A DNA stretch of 64,000 nt from Listeria rocourtiae FSL F6-920 (GTDB taxonomy: Bacteria > Bacillota > Bacilli > Lactobacillales > Listeriaceae), in contig NZ_AODK01000005.1 in assembly GCF_000525975.1 (NCBI RefSeq), positions 1 through 64,000 on the forward strand, read 5' to 3'. Each line of letters opens with the position of its first letter. The stretch's first letter is position 1. Under the pieces are notes generated by a model, which ran no database searches, was not told where the DNA came from, and was given only the letters and a program-made list of their open reading frames with translations. A program made the position numbers and the translations under genes. Shown here piece by piece: positions 1 through 7,226 of this stretch.

Positions 1-489
1 CCAGTCAAAGTCATTTGGAGTGACAGCTAACGCCTCGGCATAACGCATACCTGTTTTAGCTATCAACATTACGAACCAGTCAAAACCAACTTTACTTGTA
101 TCAAGTGATTGTAATAACTTTGCTAACTCCTCTTTTTGTAGAAATTTACGTTTCTTTGTTCGTTTTGGTTCGGAGCCTTTTATCACGACCCGGTAGGTCG
201 GGTCTTTATCAACTAAGCCGTCGTGGAATAGGTCTTTAATGCAAGCTTTGACATGATGATGGAAATCCGTTGTAGTCTGTTTTTCATGCGTTTTTGCATA
301 TTCATTGATAATCCGCTGATATTCACGTCTATCAAAATCTGAAATGAAGAGCTTCGGGCATATTTCACGTAGTTGCTTAGCTACGTTGTAATATTTATCT
401 AGCGTTATTTTCGCAATAGCGCCGACTTTGTAGACTTCTATCCATTCATCGTAATAATCGCAAAACAAAATTCCTTTCTTCTTAGCCAA
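1..489 (-). CDS. Tyrosine recombinase (second integrase-like protein), C-terminus outside window
   Basis: The N-terminal ~160 residues are visible. They comprise a SAM-like core-binding domain (about residues 10-95), a basic linker rich in K/R, and the start of the catalytic domain with the segment AKTGMRYAEAL, whose Arg is the first catalytic residue of tyrosine recombinases. The remaining catalytic residues lie beyond base 1. The TTG at 489 is preferred because GGAGGA lies five bases upstream; an ATG at 495 is the alternative. It overlaps the end of the preceding small gene and is the last visible cistron of the early operon. The prophage's own integrase is at the other end (11375-12570), so this one is probably not the attachment-site integrase. 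A role in late-gene regulation or resolution is only a guess. Confidence 0.75.
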   Translation of the reverse strand, partial: MAKKKGILFCDYYDEWIEVYKVGAIAKITLDKYYNVAKQLREICPKLFISDFDRREYQRIINEYAKTHEKQTTTDFHHHVKACIKDLFHDGLVDKDPTYRVVIKGSEPKRTKKRKFLQKEELAKLLQSLDTSKVGFDWFVMLIAKTGMRYAEALAVTPNDFDW

Positions 490-667
490 TTCCATCCTCC
501 TCCAATCTAATAGTCCGTAGCCCTTTTTCACTAGTCCTCTTCCGATAACTCGGCGTAGCATAAAACAAAATCGTTTTGCGCTTCACTTTCTTGAACGCCG
601 CTAATTCGTCTACTGTTCCGATTTTTAGCAGCGTGTCGCCTTGATATAACGCATATTCCAACTCCAT
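482..667 (-). CDS. Small phage early protein, 61 aa, unknown function
   Basis: A short basic protein starting MELEYALYQGD and ending in a charged tail. The segment TVDELAAFKKVKRKTI followed by an aromatic and basic stretch resembles small phage proteins with a helix-turn-helix-like element, but I do not recognise a named family. The ATG at 667 overlaps the TGA of the upstream gene (TGATG) and its 3' end overlaps the recombinase start, so it is translationally coupled on both sides. Function unknown. Confidence 0.55.
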   Translation of the reverse strand: MELEYALYQGDTLLKIGTVDELAAFKKVKRKTILFYATPSYRKRTSEKGLRTIRLEEDGIG

Positions 668-889
668 CACTCGCTCACCCCATCTATCCAGTCGATAAAT
701 TTACGCATTATGTCCTCCGTTTCTACATTCAGCCACGCTTTCGCTAATTTTTTGTTTCGTGTACACTGAACCTACATGATTACTATCCTCATCGTAAACC
801 ATGAACATGTCTATCGTAGTGCCGTCGAAACTATGCCCTAAATCAAATCCCAACGCCTCTACTGCCTTCTTAAACTCGTTTGTTTTCAT
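667..889 (-). CDS. Small phage early protein, 73 aa, interrupted by a homopolymer
   Basis: As read, the frame stops early. Removing one T from the run at 748-753 restores a 73-residue protein whose C-terminus continues KLAKAWLNVETEDIMRK and ends GVSE, with a stop that overlaps the next start codon. The N-terminus (MKTNEFKKAVEALGFDL) and the central FMVYDEDSNHVGSV look like a small single-domain phage protein. It lies in the early operon between two other small genes. I do not recognise the family. Confidence 0.55.
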
Positions 890-1122
890 AATTCATCACC
901 TCGCATATTAAAACATTCCAGAACATCGTTAACACTATCTTTCAACGCTTCAAAATCTTCCAAATAAACAAAACTACTTGTTGACTCGTTATCAGATATT
1001 TCGTCCCCATCAAATATTTCAACATCTTCATCTGCAACTCTTTTAAGATAGTCTAGCTCGGTTTTCATTCCGTTAAACTCTAAACTAATGTAATTTTGTA
1101 AATCATCAAATTTTGTTCTCAT
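886..1122 (-). CDS. Hypothetical acidic phage early protein, 78 aa
   Basis: The protein is strongly acidic (central DEDVEIFDGDEISDNE) with a predicted helical N-terminus and C-terminus. The ATG at 1122 has GGAGGG about eight bases upstream, and the stop overlaps the ATG of the next gene (ATGA). Acidity and small size are common among phage inhibitors of host enzymes and DNA mimics, but nothing specific supports such a role here. Function unknown. Confidence 0.55.
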   Translation of the reverse strand: MRTKFDDLQNYISLEFNGMKTELDYLKRVADEDVEIFDGDEISDNESTSSFVYLEDFEALKDSVNDVLECFNMRGDEL

Positions 1123-1181
1123 ATTGCTATTCCCTCCAATTTCGGCTAAATTATTTTAATTCTGATTGTAACTTATTCTGA

Positions 1182-1253
1182 CTATTCGTTAATTTTATAA
1201 ACATTATAGCGAGCATTCGAACCGTTAAAATTACCACTTCGTTTTGAGCTCAT
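1182..1253 (-). CDS. Possible 23-aa micro-ORF in a 225-bp early-operon gap
   Basis: In the gap between 1122 and 1348 the only readable frame with a plausible start is a 23-codon ORF beginning MSSKRSGNFNG, preceded by AAAGG at suitable spacing. It is basic and has no recognisable domain. It may be a chance ORF. Otherwise the gap (1123-1347) is A/T rich and I see no terminator or promoter that I would defend. Confidence 0.2.
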   Translation of the reverse strand: MSSKRSGNFNGSNARYNVYKINE

Positions 1254-1347
1254 ATAAGACCTTTTAAGCGATTATTTTCTCCAGACATGTAAATACTCAT
1301 AAAATATGCTTTCGTTCGAAATTCGACCGCCTCCGTCGATATTTACG

Positions 1348-1680
1348 CTATAAAACTTCGGTAGTAGCCTCTGTAGCGATGAATAGATTTTGTTCAGCGT
1401 TGTATTTTATGCAGTATGTGCAGACTTTCCAATCCATCAATTCGTCAATGAATTCATCAACATAATCAATATCGCAAATGTAAAGTGATAGTCTATTACT
1501 GCCAAATTCGTGATCTTCCGTAGACCATTTGACACCTAAGCCCGTCATAGTCTCGACTAATTTAGTTGTTTCTTGAACAAAATTGTTAATTTCAGCGAAC
1601 GGAATTTTTTTGTTATGCAGCTTCTCCCGCACAATATTGCATATTTTTACTTCTGCTTCTTGCAAAACTTTGTTAGTCAT
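1348..1680 (-). CDS. Hypothetical phage early protein, 110 aa
   Basis: This is a soluble protein with an N-terminal amphipathic helix (residues ~1-45) and a C-terminal mixed region with two cysteines (VCTYCIKY). The Cys pair is too sparse to call a zinc site. It has a good ribosome site (GGGAGG, seven bases before ATG 1680) located just after the stop of the upstream gene. Unknown function; early-operon context only. Confidence 0.5.
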   Translation of the reverse strand: MTNKVLQEAEVKICNIVREKLHNKKIPFAEINNFVQETTKLVETMTGLGVKWSTEDHEFGSNRLSLYICDIDYVDEFIDELMDWKVCTYCIKYNAEQNLFIATEATTEVL

Positions 1681-1692
1681 GCTCTAGCCTCC

Positions 1693-2098
1693 CTAGATTT
1701 CAAACTTTTTCCCAGTCCGTCTTTCGTAAGTCTTAATAGCGCGCTTATTCCCTAGCAACGTGTTCATTTGTATAATGTTCATTCCAATTCGCATTGCTGG
1801 AATGCCGTAGAAATTATGTTGTTCTTTTGCTTTTTTTTATCATGTCATCGGGCACCTTTTGAATCATGAGCAACGCTCTTTCTATCGCCAGTGATCTGTC
1901 TAGGTCTCTTTCAATCATGCCACCAGCGCCAGCGTCAAATACGATATACTCTTCTGTAAGTGGCGATTTTCTAACACATATTTTCAACCCTTTATAATCG
2001 CCAAGATATTCGGCCATCACTCGAAATACCCTGTCGGACTGTATGAATCCAGCGAACTCAAAATTTTCAACTCTGCAATAAACTTTTACTTCCCTCAT
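1693..2098 (-). CDS. Hypothetical phage protein, 134 aa, homopolymer-interrupted
   Basis: The frame as read ends in an octanucleotide T run at 1831-1838. Taking out one T extends it to a coherent C-terminus (…NFYGIPAMRIGMNII… then NKRAIKTYERRTGKKFEI), stopping just before the ribosome site of the next gene. The N-terminal 75 residues form a beta-rich domain (VKVYCRVENFEFAGF). No family recognised. The extended reading is supported by the tight packing of the operon. Confidence 0.5.
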
Positions 2099-2108
2099 GT
2101 AATCACCC

Positions 2109-2561
2109 CTATTTCATAAATACTAGCCAGTGCGTTTTACTTCTTCGGTTGCCAAATAACGGCTCCATACCAATTACTTTTAAGATCTCACTTAGTTTTA
2201 TCTGCTCCTCATTCCACTTGAAAACGAGAGTGCCATTTTGTTTTAACACACGCATACACTCATCGAAACCCTCTGAAATATCGCGTTCCCAAAGCGGTCC
2301 GAGCTTTCCGTATTTTTTGGCCAACCAGGAATTGTCACCTGCCCGCACCAAATGCGGAGGGTCAAAAACAACGAGATAAAACGATTCATCTGGAAATGGC
2401 ATATTTCTAAAATCGCCTACTACATCTGGCTTTACAACTAACTTCCTGCCATCACAAAGCGTAGTATCGAGTTCCCTATTGTCCATGTAAACCGCGTCTG
2501 GATGCTGTTTGTTAAACCAGAACATCCGCCCACTGCAACACGCGTCTAAAATTCTCTTCAC
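2109..2561 (-). CDS. Phage DNA methyltransferase (SAM-dependent, DPPH motif)
   Basis: A 150-residue Rossmann-type methyltransferase. Motif I is reduced (ILDACCSG, residues 4-11). The catalytic motif DPPH (residues 67-70) belongs to the D/N/S-PP-Y/F/H class used by N6-adenine or N4-cytosine enzymes, and a late FKWNEEQ and TLVFKW strand follows. The short length is typical of phage-encoded orphan methylases with no target-recognition domain. It overlaps the replisome organiser by four bases (ATGA). Likely role is modification of phage DNA against host restriction; the target sequence is unknown. Confidence 0.7.
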   Translation of the reverse strand: MKRILDACCSGRMFWFNKQHPDAVYMDNRELDTTLCDGRKLVVKPDVVGDFRNMPFPDESFYLVVFDPPHLVRAGDNSWLAKKYGKLGPLWERDISEGFDECMRVLKQNGTLVFKWNEEQIKLSEILKVIGMEPLFGNRRSKTHWLVFMK

Positions 2562-3499
2562 GCCCGCGCCTCCTTCAATCTCCGTTTCATTTCCGCTACT
2601 TTGCGCGCGGTTTCCTCTGGCGTTTCCTTCTGCTCTGGCTCCGTCTGCTGCGGTGGTAGTACCTCGTCTTTGTCGAACCAGTTTGGTACTACCTCTTGTT
2701 TACCGCCTTTTTTATAGCCCTTGCCATTATTTTTAGCTTGCTGACCTATTTCCCAGTTCCTATCAGCTTGCTGAACTTGTTCTAATGTTGTTATTTTTAA
2801 TTGTTTCCAGTTGTTTAAAATGGCCCTTGTATACCTCCATGCACCTTTACGCTCGATCTGTTCAAGCGATGTCCTGCGAATTGCCTCGATTACAAGGGTA
2901 TCTGTCGTTTCGTCTATCGCTTCTTGGATGTCTTTTAATACCACTGCATTAGGAAATCCATATACAGCTTCCCACGTAGCAATCGAACTGGAATAATCAG
3001 GATTATTATTATGAATGGTTTTCTCTTCTTCGTAATCTATACTAATCTTACCTATGCTATCCTTACCTAACCTATCCTTACCTAACCTAACCTGCGTCTC
3101 CCACTGGTCTACATTTGGTATGTCAGGTGGTATGACATGCGGTTGAACCTGTTCTGCCACTTTGGTATAGCGTTTGCTACTATCCATCGCTAATTGGCTT
3201 TTTTCTTCTTGGTGTACTGTTTCACGATATCGATCACCACGAATATAATTGTGTATTTTCCAATCCCTTATAACGACAATTCCAGTGTCAAATGGAATCA
3301 AAAATTGCTTAGCCATTAATATCTTTAAATCATCATCGCTAGCGCCAATGACACGTTTTATTTTCTTCACACTGTCTACAAAGCCGTCATCATCAGCGCT
3401 CATGTTTAGATGGAAATATAAGCACTGTGATGATAACGGCATATCTACAAATGCGTCCGTATCTGTAATATTTTTGCTGAACATTCTTCTTTGAGCCAT
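2558..3499 (-). CDS. Phage replisome organiser, DnaD-like
   Basis: A 313-residue protein. The N-terminal winged-helix region (MAQRRMFSKNITDTDAF, residues 1-105) is typical of phage replication initiators of the DnaD/O type. It is followed by a charged linker with the repeat RLGKDRLGKD, a DnaD-like helical C-terminal domain (about 170-240, ending YTRAILNNWK) and a Pro/Glu/Lys-rich tail. It would bind the phage origin and help load the host helicase. The repeated linker is encoded by a DNA repeat cluster at about 3041-3094 that could be the origin itself. It lies between recT and the methylase, the usual Listeria phage order. Confidence 0.8.
   Translation of the reverse strand: MAQRRMFSKNITDTDAFVDMPLSSQCLYFHLNMSADDDGFVDSVKKIKRVIGASDDDLKILMAKQFLIPFDTGIVVIRDWKIHNYIRGDRYRETVHQEEKSQLAMDSSKRYTKVAEQVQPHVIPPDIPNVDQWETQVRLGKDRLGKDSIGKISIDYEEEKTIHNNNPDYSSSIATWEAVYGFPNAVVLKDIQEAIDETTDTLVIEAIRRTSLEQIERKGAWRYTRAILNNWKQLKITTLEQVQQADRNWEIGQQAKNNGKGYKKGGKQEVVPNWFDKDEVLPPQQTEPEQKETPEETARKVAEMKRRLKEARA
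3041..3094. repeat. Iteron-like repeats inside the replisome organiser gene (candidate phage origin)
   Basis: The units ccttacctaacctat and cttacctaacctaacct recur here, with related cttacctatgctat just before them, all built on TACCTA. They encode the RLGKD repeats of the linker. In phages with DnaD/O-type initiators the origin commonly lies within the initiator gene as direct repeats in its linker. The call rests on that precedent and on the visible repetition. Confidence 0.45.
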
Positions 3500-3521
3500 C
3501 TAATTTTCCTCCTAAAAAGTA

Positions 3522-4349
3522 TTAAACAATACTACCTTGAACAGCCGTTCCTTCCGGCAAGGTGTCCGATGGTTTTTTTGGTTCTTCTGCCGGATCAATG
3601 ATATCTAAATTAACTCCAATATCTTCTGTAATATCAATCCGCCCTTTCTGCTCGTTTCCGTCCTCCGTGATGCCTTTTTGCATGTCGATTGATAGGATGC
3701 CCCATTTACTTAACATGTTGCGGAGTACTGTTTTCTTAGCCATCGCATCCCAATCTTTGCCCCAACCAAAATTGGATTTACTAAATTTATTCTTATGAAA
3801 TTCAACTTCCGCCTTGGTCCAATAAACTGTTTTTTCGAACCCGTTTATTAATCGGAAATAACCACAATACCCAATAACTTTATCGCTCTCTGCCCCATCT
3901 AAATTTAGTTCTAGTTCTTCTGTAAGGCGATTCCAGCTTACTAACTCTCCTTCTCTAACTTCGATAACGTTAATGGCTTTATATTGCCCAGTCCGAAGCG
4001 CTAACTGGATATATCCTTTATATCCAAGTTGGAATTGCGCCTTCCCGCTATAGGGAACAATCCAGGCATATCCCAAATTTTTATCGATCGGCAAATCAAG
4101 GGTCGCCGCTACGAGGGCCGACATGATAATTGACATTGGTTCTGCTTTTTGAAGCCCGCTTTCGCTATTGTACAAATTCAGTAACGAGGCTAAAAACTGC
4201 GGCGCTCGCTTATCCAACACTTCCTCAAACTTCCCTTTCATAGTCGGGGCGTTTACTAATCCTTTAAGTCCTAACGATTGCGCCGTTCCTACTTGGTTAC
4301 CTTCCTGTTTGTTTGCTAATTGATTTTTTAAAGAATTATTTGTTGCCAT
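3522..4349 (-). CDS. recT: RecT-family single-strand annealing protein
   Basis: A 275-residue RecT/Bet-type protein. The N-terminal region includes LKGLVNAPTMKGKFEEVL and the central segment NSESGLQKAEPMSIIMSAL, AATLDLPIDKNLGYAWIVPY and QFQLGYKGYIQLALR, the hallmark core of the family. The C-terminus is the variable acidic tail. It anneals single strands made by the exonuclease encoded immediately upstream. Start ATG 4349 is one base after the exonuclease stop, indicating coupling. Confidence 0.9.
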   Translation of the reverse strand: MATNNSLKNQLANKQEGNQVGTAQSLGLKGLVNAPTMKGKFEEVLDKRAPQFLASLLNLYNSESGLQKAEPMSIIMSALVAATLDLPIDKNLGYAWIVPYSGKAQFQLGYKGYIQLALRTGQYKAINVIEVREGELVSWNRLTEELELNLDGAESDKVIGYCGYFRLINGFEKTVYWTKAEVEFHKNKFSKSNFGWGKDWDAMAKKTVLRNMLSKWGILSIDMQKGITEDGNEQKGRIDITEDIGVNLDIIDPAEEPKKPSDTLPEGTAVQGSIV

Positions 4350-4350
4350 A

Positions 4351-5288
4351 TTATTTAATCTCCTTCACCATGAATTTTCTGAAACTGCTTTCTGTCAATA
4401 CTTTTTGATATACATCTGGAAACTCACTTCTTAACTTATCCGTGCTTACTCTTTGTTGTGTTTGAGATTTCCAACTGACAGCATAATCATCAACCAATGC
4501 TGTATCTGCCGTTTCCATCTCTTTTTTTATATGATTATCTATTTCTTTTTTTTCGTGTTTGTAGTATTTTTTATGTCTGTATCTAAAATTTCGCGCTCTT
4601 CCAAATATCCTTTATACTTTGCTGGCAACATTACTTTTCGCTCCTCTGACTCCGCGAATCGTTCTTTTAGATATTGTTCCGCTGCGCTTGATCCATCCAA
4701 AGCTGGGGCGATACCACCGAGTACATGACTTTCCCAAAAGTTCAATTCAAAAGCGATGATTTGAGAAATCAGATCGTTATCACGAGGTACCTCTTTCCAA
4801 ATAAATTTATTGCCACCGATTAGCACTGCTAAATACGCCTTGTTTTTTCCTGTAACCGCCATATAATGCTGAATTTGAACTAAATACGTCGCTGGAACCT
4901 CCTCGGATTCCCATTCTTTCGCAAGATAAGCTGAGGCTGTTTTACATTCCAAAATCGCGTCCTCGCCAACTACAAAGCGATCCACGTTAGCAATCATAAA
5001 TGGATAATCACCATGCCGATACATCATATTGCTACGACGGACCTTCTTCCCTGTTCGCTTCTCAAACTCTTTCGCCACAACTTCTTCCATTTGATTTCCC
5101 CAGTATGCCGCTTCTCCAGCTTCATCATCAGGCATGACTTGTCCTGTTTTATCTAGCCATAGCTCAAATGCTGTTTTATATTTATTCAGCCCCATGACAA
5201 TGCTCGCGTCACTGCCTCCTATGCCTTCTCTACGAGCCAATAGCCAGTCGGTATGTTGCATATCTTTCGTGTTAATCACTGCCTGCAT
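4351..5288 (-). CDS. YqaJ-type viral recombinase exonuclease (RecT partner), homopolymer-interrupted
   Basis: Residues 1-210 form the YqaJ domain: the GIGGSDASIVMGLNKYKTAFELW start, the WGNQMEEVVAKEF helix and the nuclease core DAILECKTASAYL with its acidic/Glu-x-Lys residues. As read the frame ends at 4539 in an 8-base T run (4546-4553). In-phase continuation (EIDNHIKKEMETADTALVDD… ending FRKFMVKEIK) carries it to a TAA two bases before recT. A run of six or nine would be needed, so the miscount is +2 or -1. It degrades one strand of linear dsDNA for RecT. Confidence 0.85.
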
Positions 5289-5301
5289 TTAAACCCCTCC
5301 A

Positions 5302-5395
5302 TTGCAATTTTGTGCGGGAATATGTATAATAAGGTTATCTATCCCTTACATACTCCCTGTATGTGTTCGCTCACTCTGTAAAGTGAGCTTTTTTT
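5302..5395 (+). ncRNA. Candidate plus-strand small RNA with promoter and terminator (~58 nt)
   Basis: A consensus-like SigA promoter (TTGCAA at 5302-5307, 17-bp spacer, TATAAT at 5325-5330) is followed, from a predicted start near 5337, by a hairpin ACATAC-tccct-GTATGT (5348-5364). A 7-bp terminator stem with loop CTGTAA (5369-5388) and seven T's (5389-5395) follows. No ORF fits. The RNA would be antisense to the leader between the small gene at 5394-5528 and the exonuclease, and the pyrimidine-rich UCCCU loop could pair with ribosome-binding sites. Prediction only. Confidence 0.55.
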
Positions 5396-5528
5396 ATGCC
5401 TGCTCTTCCTCTTCTTCACGCGCTTTCAAATCTTCCATATACTCGTTATGCCAAGCTTGGCTATTCTGCCCGCGCAATGCCCAATACTCCTCATTTGCCA
5501 TTAAATTTTCTACTGATTCTTCCCACAT
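5394..5528 (-). CDS. Small acidic phage protein, 44 aa
   Basis: The frame starts MWEESVENLM at 5528 with AGGTGA upstream and ends in a run of glutamates (AREEEEEQA). It contains two tryptophans and aromatic residues in a helical middle (NEEYWALRGQNSQAW). The spacing and ribosome site fit the operon. It is too short for family assignment. Its 3' end coincides with the terminator of the predicted plus-strand RNA. Confidence 0.5.
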   Translation of the reverse strand: MWEESVENLMANEEYWALRGQNSQAWHNEYMEDLKAREEEEEQA

Positions 5529-5540
5529 GTCTGTTTCACC

Positions 5541-5705
5541 TCACATTCTGTAATTTAACACTGTCATAGTTATTATTAAGATAAAGGCGAGTAATACTCC
5601 GCTGGAAAACAATAACAACCAGAATTTCGTTCCTTTTGTCAGCTTAATTTCTCCGTTCTCGTCCTCGTGGCCACAAAAGAAAATGTTTAGCAGTGCTGAA
5701 ATCAT
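5541..5705 (-). CDS. Small membrane protein, 54 aa, unknown
   Basis: One clear transmembrane helix in the C-terminal half (FWLLLFSSGVLLAFILII) follows a charged segment (HEDENGEIKLTKG). Start at 5705 is chosen because AGGAGGG lies seven bases upstream; the in-frame ATG at 5723 has no such site. A single-pass phage membrane protein in an early operon could act in superinfection exclusion, but nothing in the sequence shows it. Confidence 0.5.
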   Translation of the reverse strand: MISALLNIFFCGHEDENGEIKLTKGTKFWLLLFSSGVLLAFILIITMTVLNYRM

Positions 5706-5774
5706 ACAAATCCCTCCTAACATTTCCAGTTTATTTTTGGTATACTCGTAGTAGAAAGCGAGGTGACAAATAAC

Positions 5775-6399
5775 ATGAATGATGCAACGAGTATTTCTTT
5801 AACTCAATTTATTGATTTTTCAACAAAGGTTAGTACTACCGCTAGGATTAATTTCATTAAGAAAGTTAAAGCTGATCCTGATTACACTCCTGCGACTGAT
5901 TACTGGAAACAACTACGCGCAGAAATCAAACGAATACATGAAAGAGGGCTACCTATCGAAGAACTTTATAGCCTCTCTGACCGAGTTTCCGACAACAAAA
6001 AAGATAACTATGCCAAAAATATTCGAAACTATGTCAAATTTATAAAAAAACACAATGTTGAATTTTTTAATACAGGTAAGGCTTTTTGGCAATATGACGA
6101 ACTAAACGTTAGAACTACTCCTGAATTAGGTTTACGTATCAACGGTCAAAATTACTTAGTGAAAAACTGGTATAAAAAGAACAATAATAATACCAAGGTA
6201 ACTAAAAAAGAGCATATCCACAACTCTAACCATGATGGAATTATCTCTGCTAGATTTCGAGATTCCACCAGACACTAAATTCGCTGTAATTAATCTACAA
6301 AAAGGAGAACTTCACGAGTCTACTCCTCTTGTAGACTCAGATGTGTTAGAATTAAAAATTGAAGCAGGAACGTTATTAGATATTTGGAAACAAATCTAG
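5775..6399 (+). CDS. Counter-oriented orphan protein in phage early operon, 207 aa
   Basis: This plus-strand gene lies inside a minus-strand operon. The ATG at 5775 has GAGGTG nine bases upstream, and a TATACT box sits at about 5736. The frame as read stops at 6278. Removing one A from 6204-6209 joins it to a good C-terminal frame ending TLLDIWKQI, whose TAG overlaps the stop codon of the convergent gene. The N-terminal two-thirds is basic and helical (RINFIKKVKADPDYTPATDYW, then KIRNYVKFIKK-like repeats); the C-terminal ~65 residues look like a separate beta-rich domain. I recognise no family. Its orientation suggests a moron, i.e. independently expressed accessory cargo. Confidence 0.6.
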
Positions 6400-6557
6400 T
6401 CATCTGCTAACTCACCTTGGATTTGTGCGCATATACCGCAAATATATGTGCCATCTTCCAGCTCTAATTCGCCTATTCTGTCACACATGATGCAGGGTGG
6501 GCGTTTTATCTTTGTTAAATACCAATTTCGTAACCAAAATGGAATTATTTTTTTCAT
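6396..6557 (-). CDS. Small zinc-ribbon-like phage protein, 53 aa
   Basis: The sequence has two Cys pairs, CIMC and CGIC, about 20 residues apart (residues ~24-27 and ~45-48), the spacing of a rubredoxin-type zinc knuckle, after a basic N-terminus (MKKIIPFWLRNWYLTKIKR). The start at 6557 follows AGGAGGTCA. Possibly a nucleic-acid binding or transcription-modulating factor; function not recognised. It converges with the plus-strand orphan gene, and the stop codons overlap. Confidence 0.55.
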   Translation of the reverse strand: MKKIIPFWLRNWYLTKIKRPPCIMCDRIGELELEDGTYICGICAQIQGELADD

Positions 6558-6577
6558 ACTTGACCTCCTCGACAAAA

Positions 6578-6781
6578 TTACGTTTTTATTTCCTCATAAC
6601 CTTGCTCGTCCAGATACTTCGCATAGTCTCGAAACGTATGAAAGCCTGTTACCATAAGCGGAAACTCACTAGACATATCACTAAGTGCTACAGTTCCAGT
6701 TACATAGTTCAACACGATTGTTATATCGCCTATGTCGTGATGACGCTTAAATGTTCTCCTCTTCAACTTCGTCATACTCAT
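6578..6781 (-). CDS. Hypothetical phage protein, 67 aa
   Basis: The protein is basic at the N-terminus (MSMTKLKRRTFKRHHD), with a beta-strand middle (ITIVLNYVTGTVAL) and a helical C-terminus (TFRDYAKYLDEQGYEEI). I chose the internal ATG at 6781 because AAGGAAGG lies just upstream. A longer frame from 6811 would run further into the neighbouring membrane-protein gene. Unknown function. Confidence 0.45.
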   Translation of the reverse strand: MSMTKLKRRTFKRHHDIGDITIVLNYVTGTVALSDMSSEFPLMVTGFHTFRDYAKYLDEQGYEEIKT

Positions 6782-6881
6782 AATTTGCCGCCTTCCTTTT
6801 CGCCTTTTCACTTACAAAGATATTGCCGTAAATCGACGCTAGCGCAAAACCTGCGATAAAACATACTAAACCGTTAAGCAT
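6747..6881 (-). CDS. Small membrane-anchored phage protein, 44 aa
   Basis: An N-terminal hydrophobic helix (MLNGLVCFIAGFALASIY) is followed by a charged tail (SEKAKRKAANYEYDEVEEENI). A purine-rich site (AAAAGAGGTG) precedes the ATG. It overlaps the previous DUF771 gene by eight bases and the next gene by 35 bases, a tight overlap that supports real coding. Single-pass topology with a cytoplasmic acidic tail is likely; role unknown. Confidence 0.45.
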   Translation of the reverse strand: MLNGLVCFIAGFALASIYGNIFVSEKAKRKAANYEYDEVEEENI

Positions 6882-7203
6882 TTTTTACACCTCTTTTTTG
6901 TTCATTTTTGTGATTGATATGCAGTTCTGGAAAGTACATATCAATAAATTCATCCATTCGTTTCGCTTTGAAAATCCAACTTTTCCCGTCTTTCGAGGCC
7001 AGTTCATGCCTTACAACATAAGGGTGGTGACATATATGATCCACAATCCAATCCTTACTTTGTCCACCGCATTCTAGTTGCATGCGTTCCATTTTCCAAA
7101 TCAGCCCTATTAGCCCCTCTTCTTCTAAAATCTCTTTTAGTATTTCTTTCAATATTTTTCTTACTTCATTCTTATTAATTTCAATAAGCGACATGTCCAG
7201 CAC
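6874..7203 (-). CDS. DUF771-type phage early protein, 109 aa
   Basis: The C-terminal half carries the features I associate with the DUF771 family of Listeria and Staphylococcus phages: KDWIVDHICHHPYVV, RHELASKDG and WIFKAKRMDEFIDMYFPEL. The N-terminus is an amphipathic, Leu/Ile/Glu-rich helix. It follows the antirepressor in the early operon, where a DNA-binding accessory role is plausible. No catalytic motif seen. Confidence 0.65.
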   Translation of the reverse strand: MLDMSLIEINKNEVRKILKEILKEILEEEGLIGLIWKMERMQLECGGQSKDWIVDHICHHPYVVRHELASKDGKSWIFKAKRMDEFIDMYFPELHINHKNEQKRGVKNA

Positions 7204-7226
7204 GCCCCTTCGCCGTTTTTTATTTT

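Noticed and set aside
3041-3094. CRISPR array
   Set aside because: Short adjoining repeats without spacers, in frame inside a coding gene. No repeat-spacer pattern occurs anywhere in the window.
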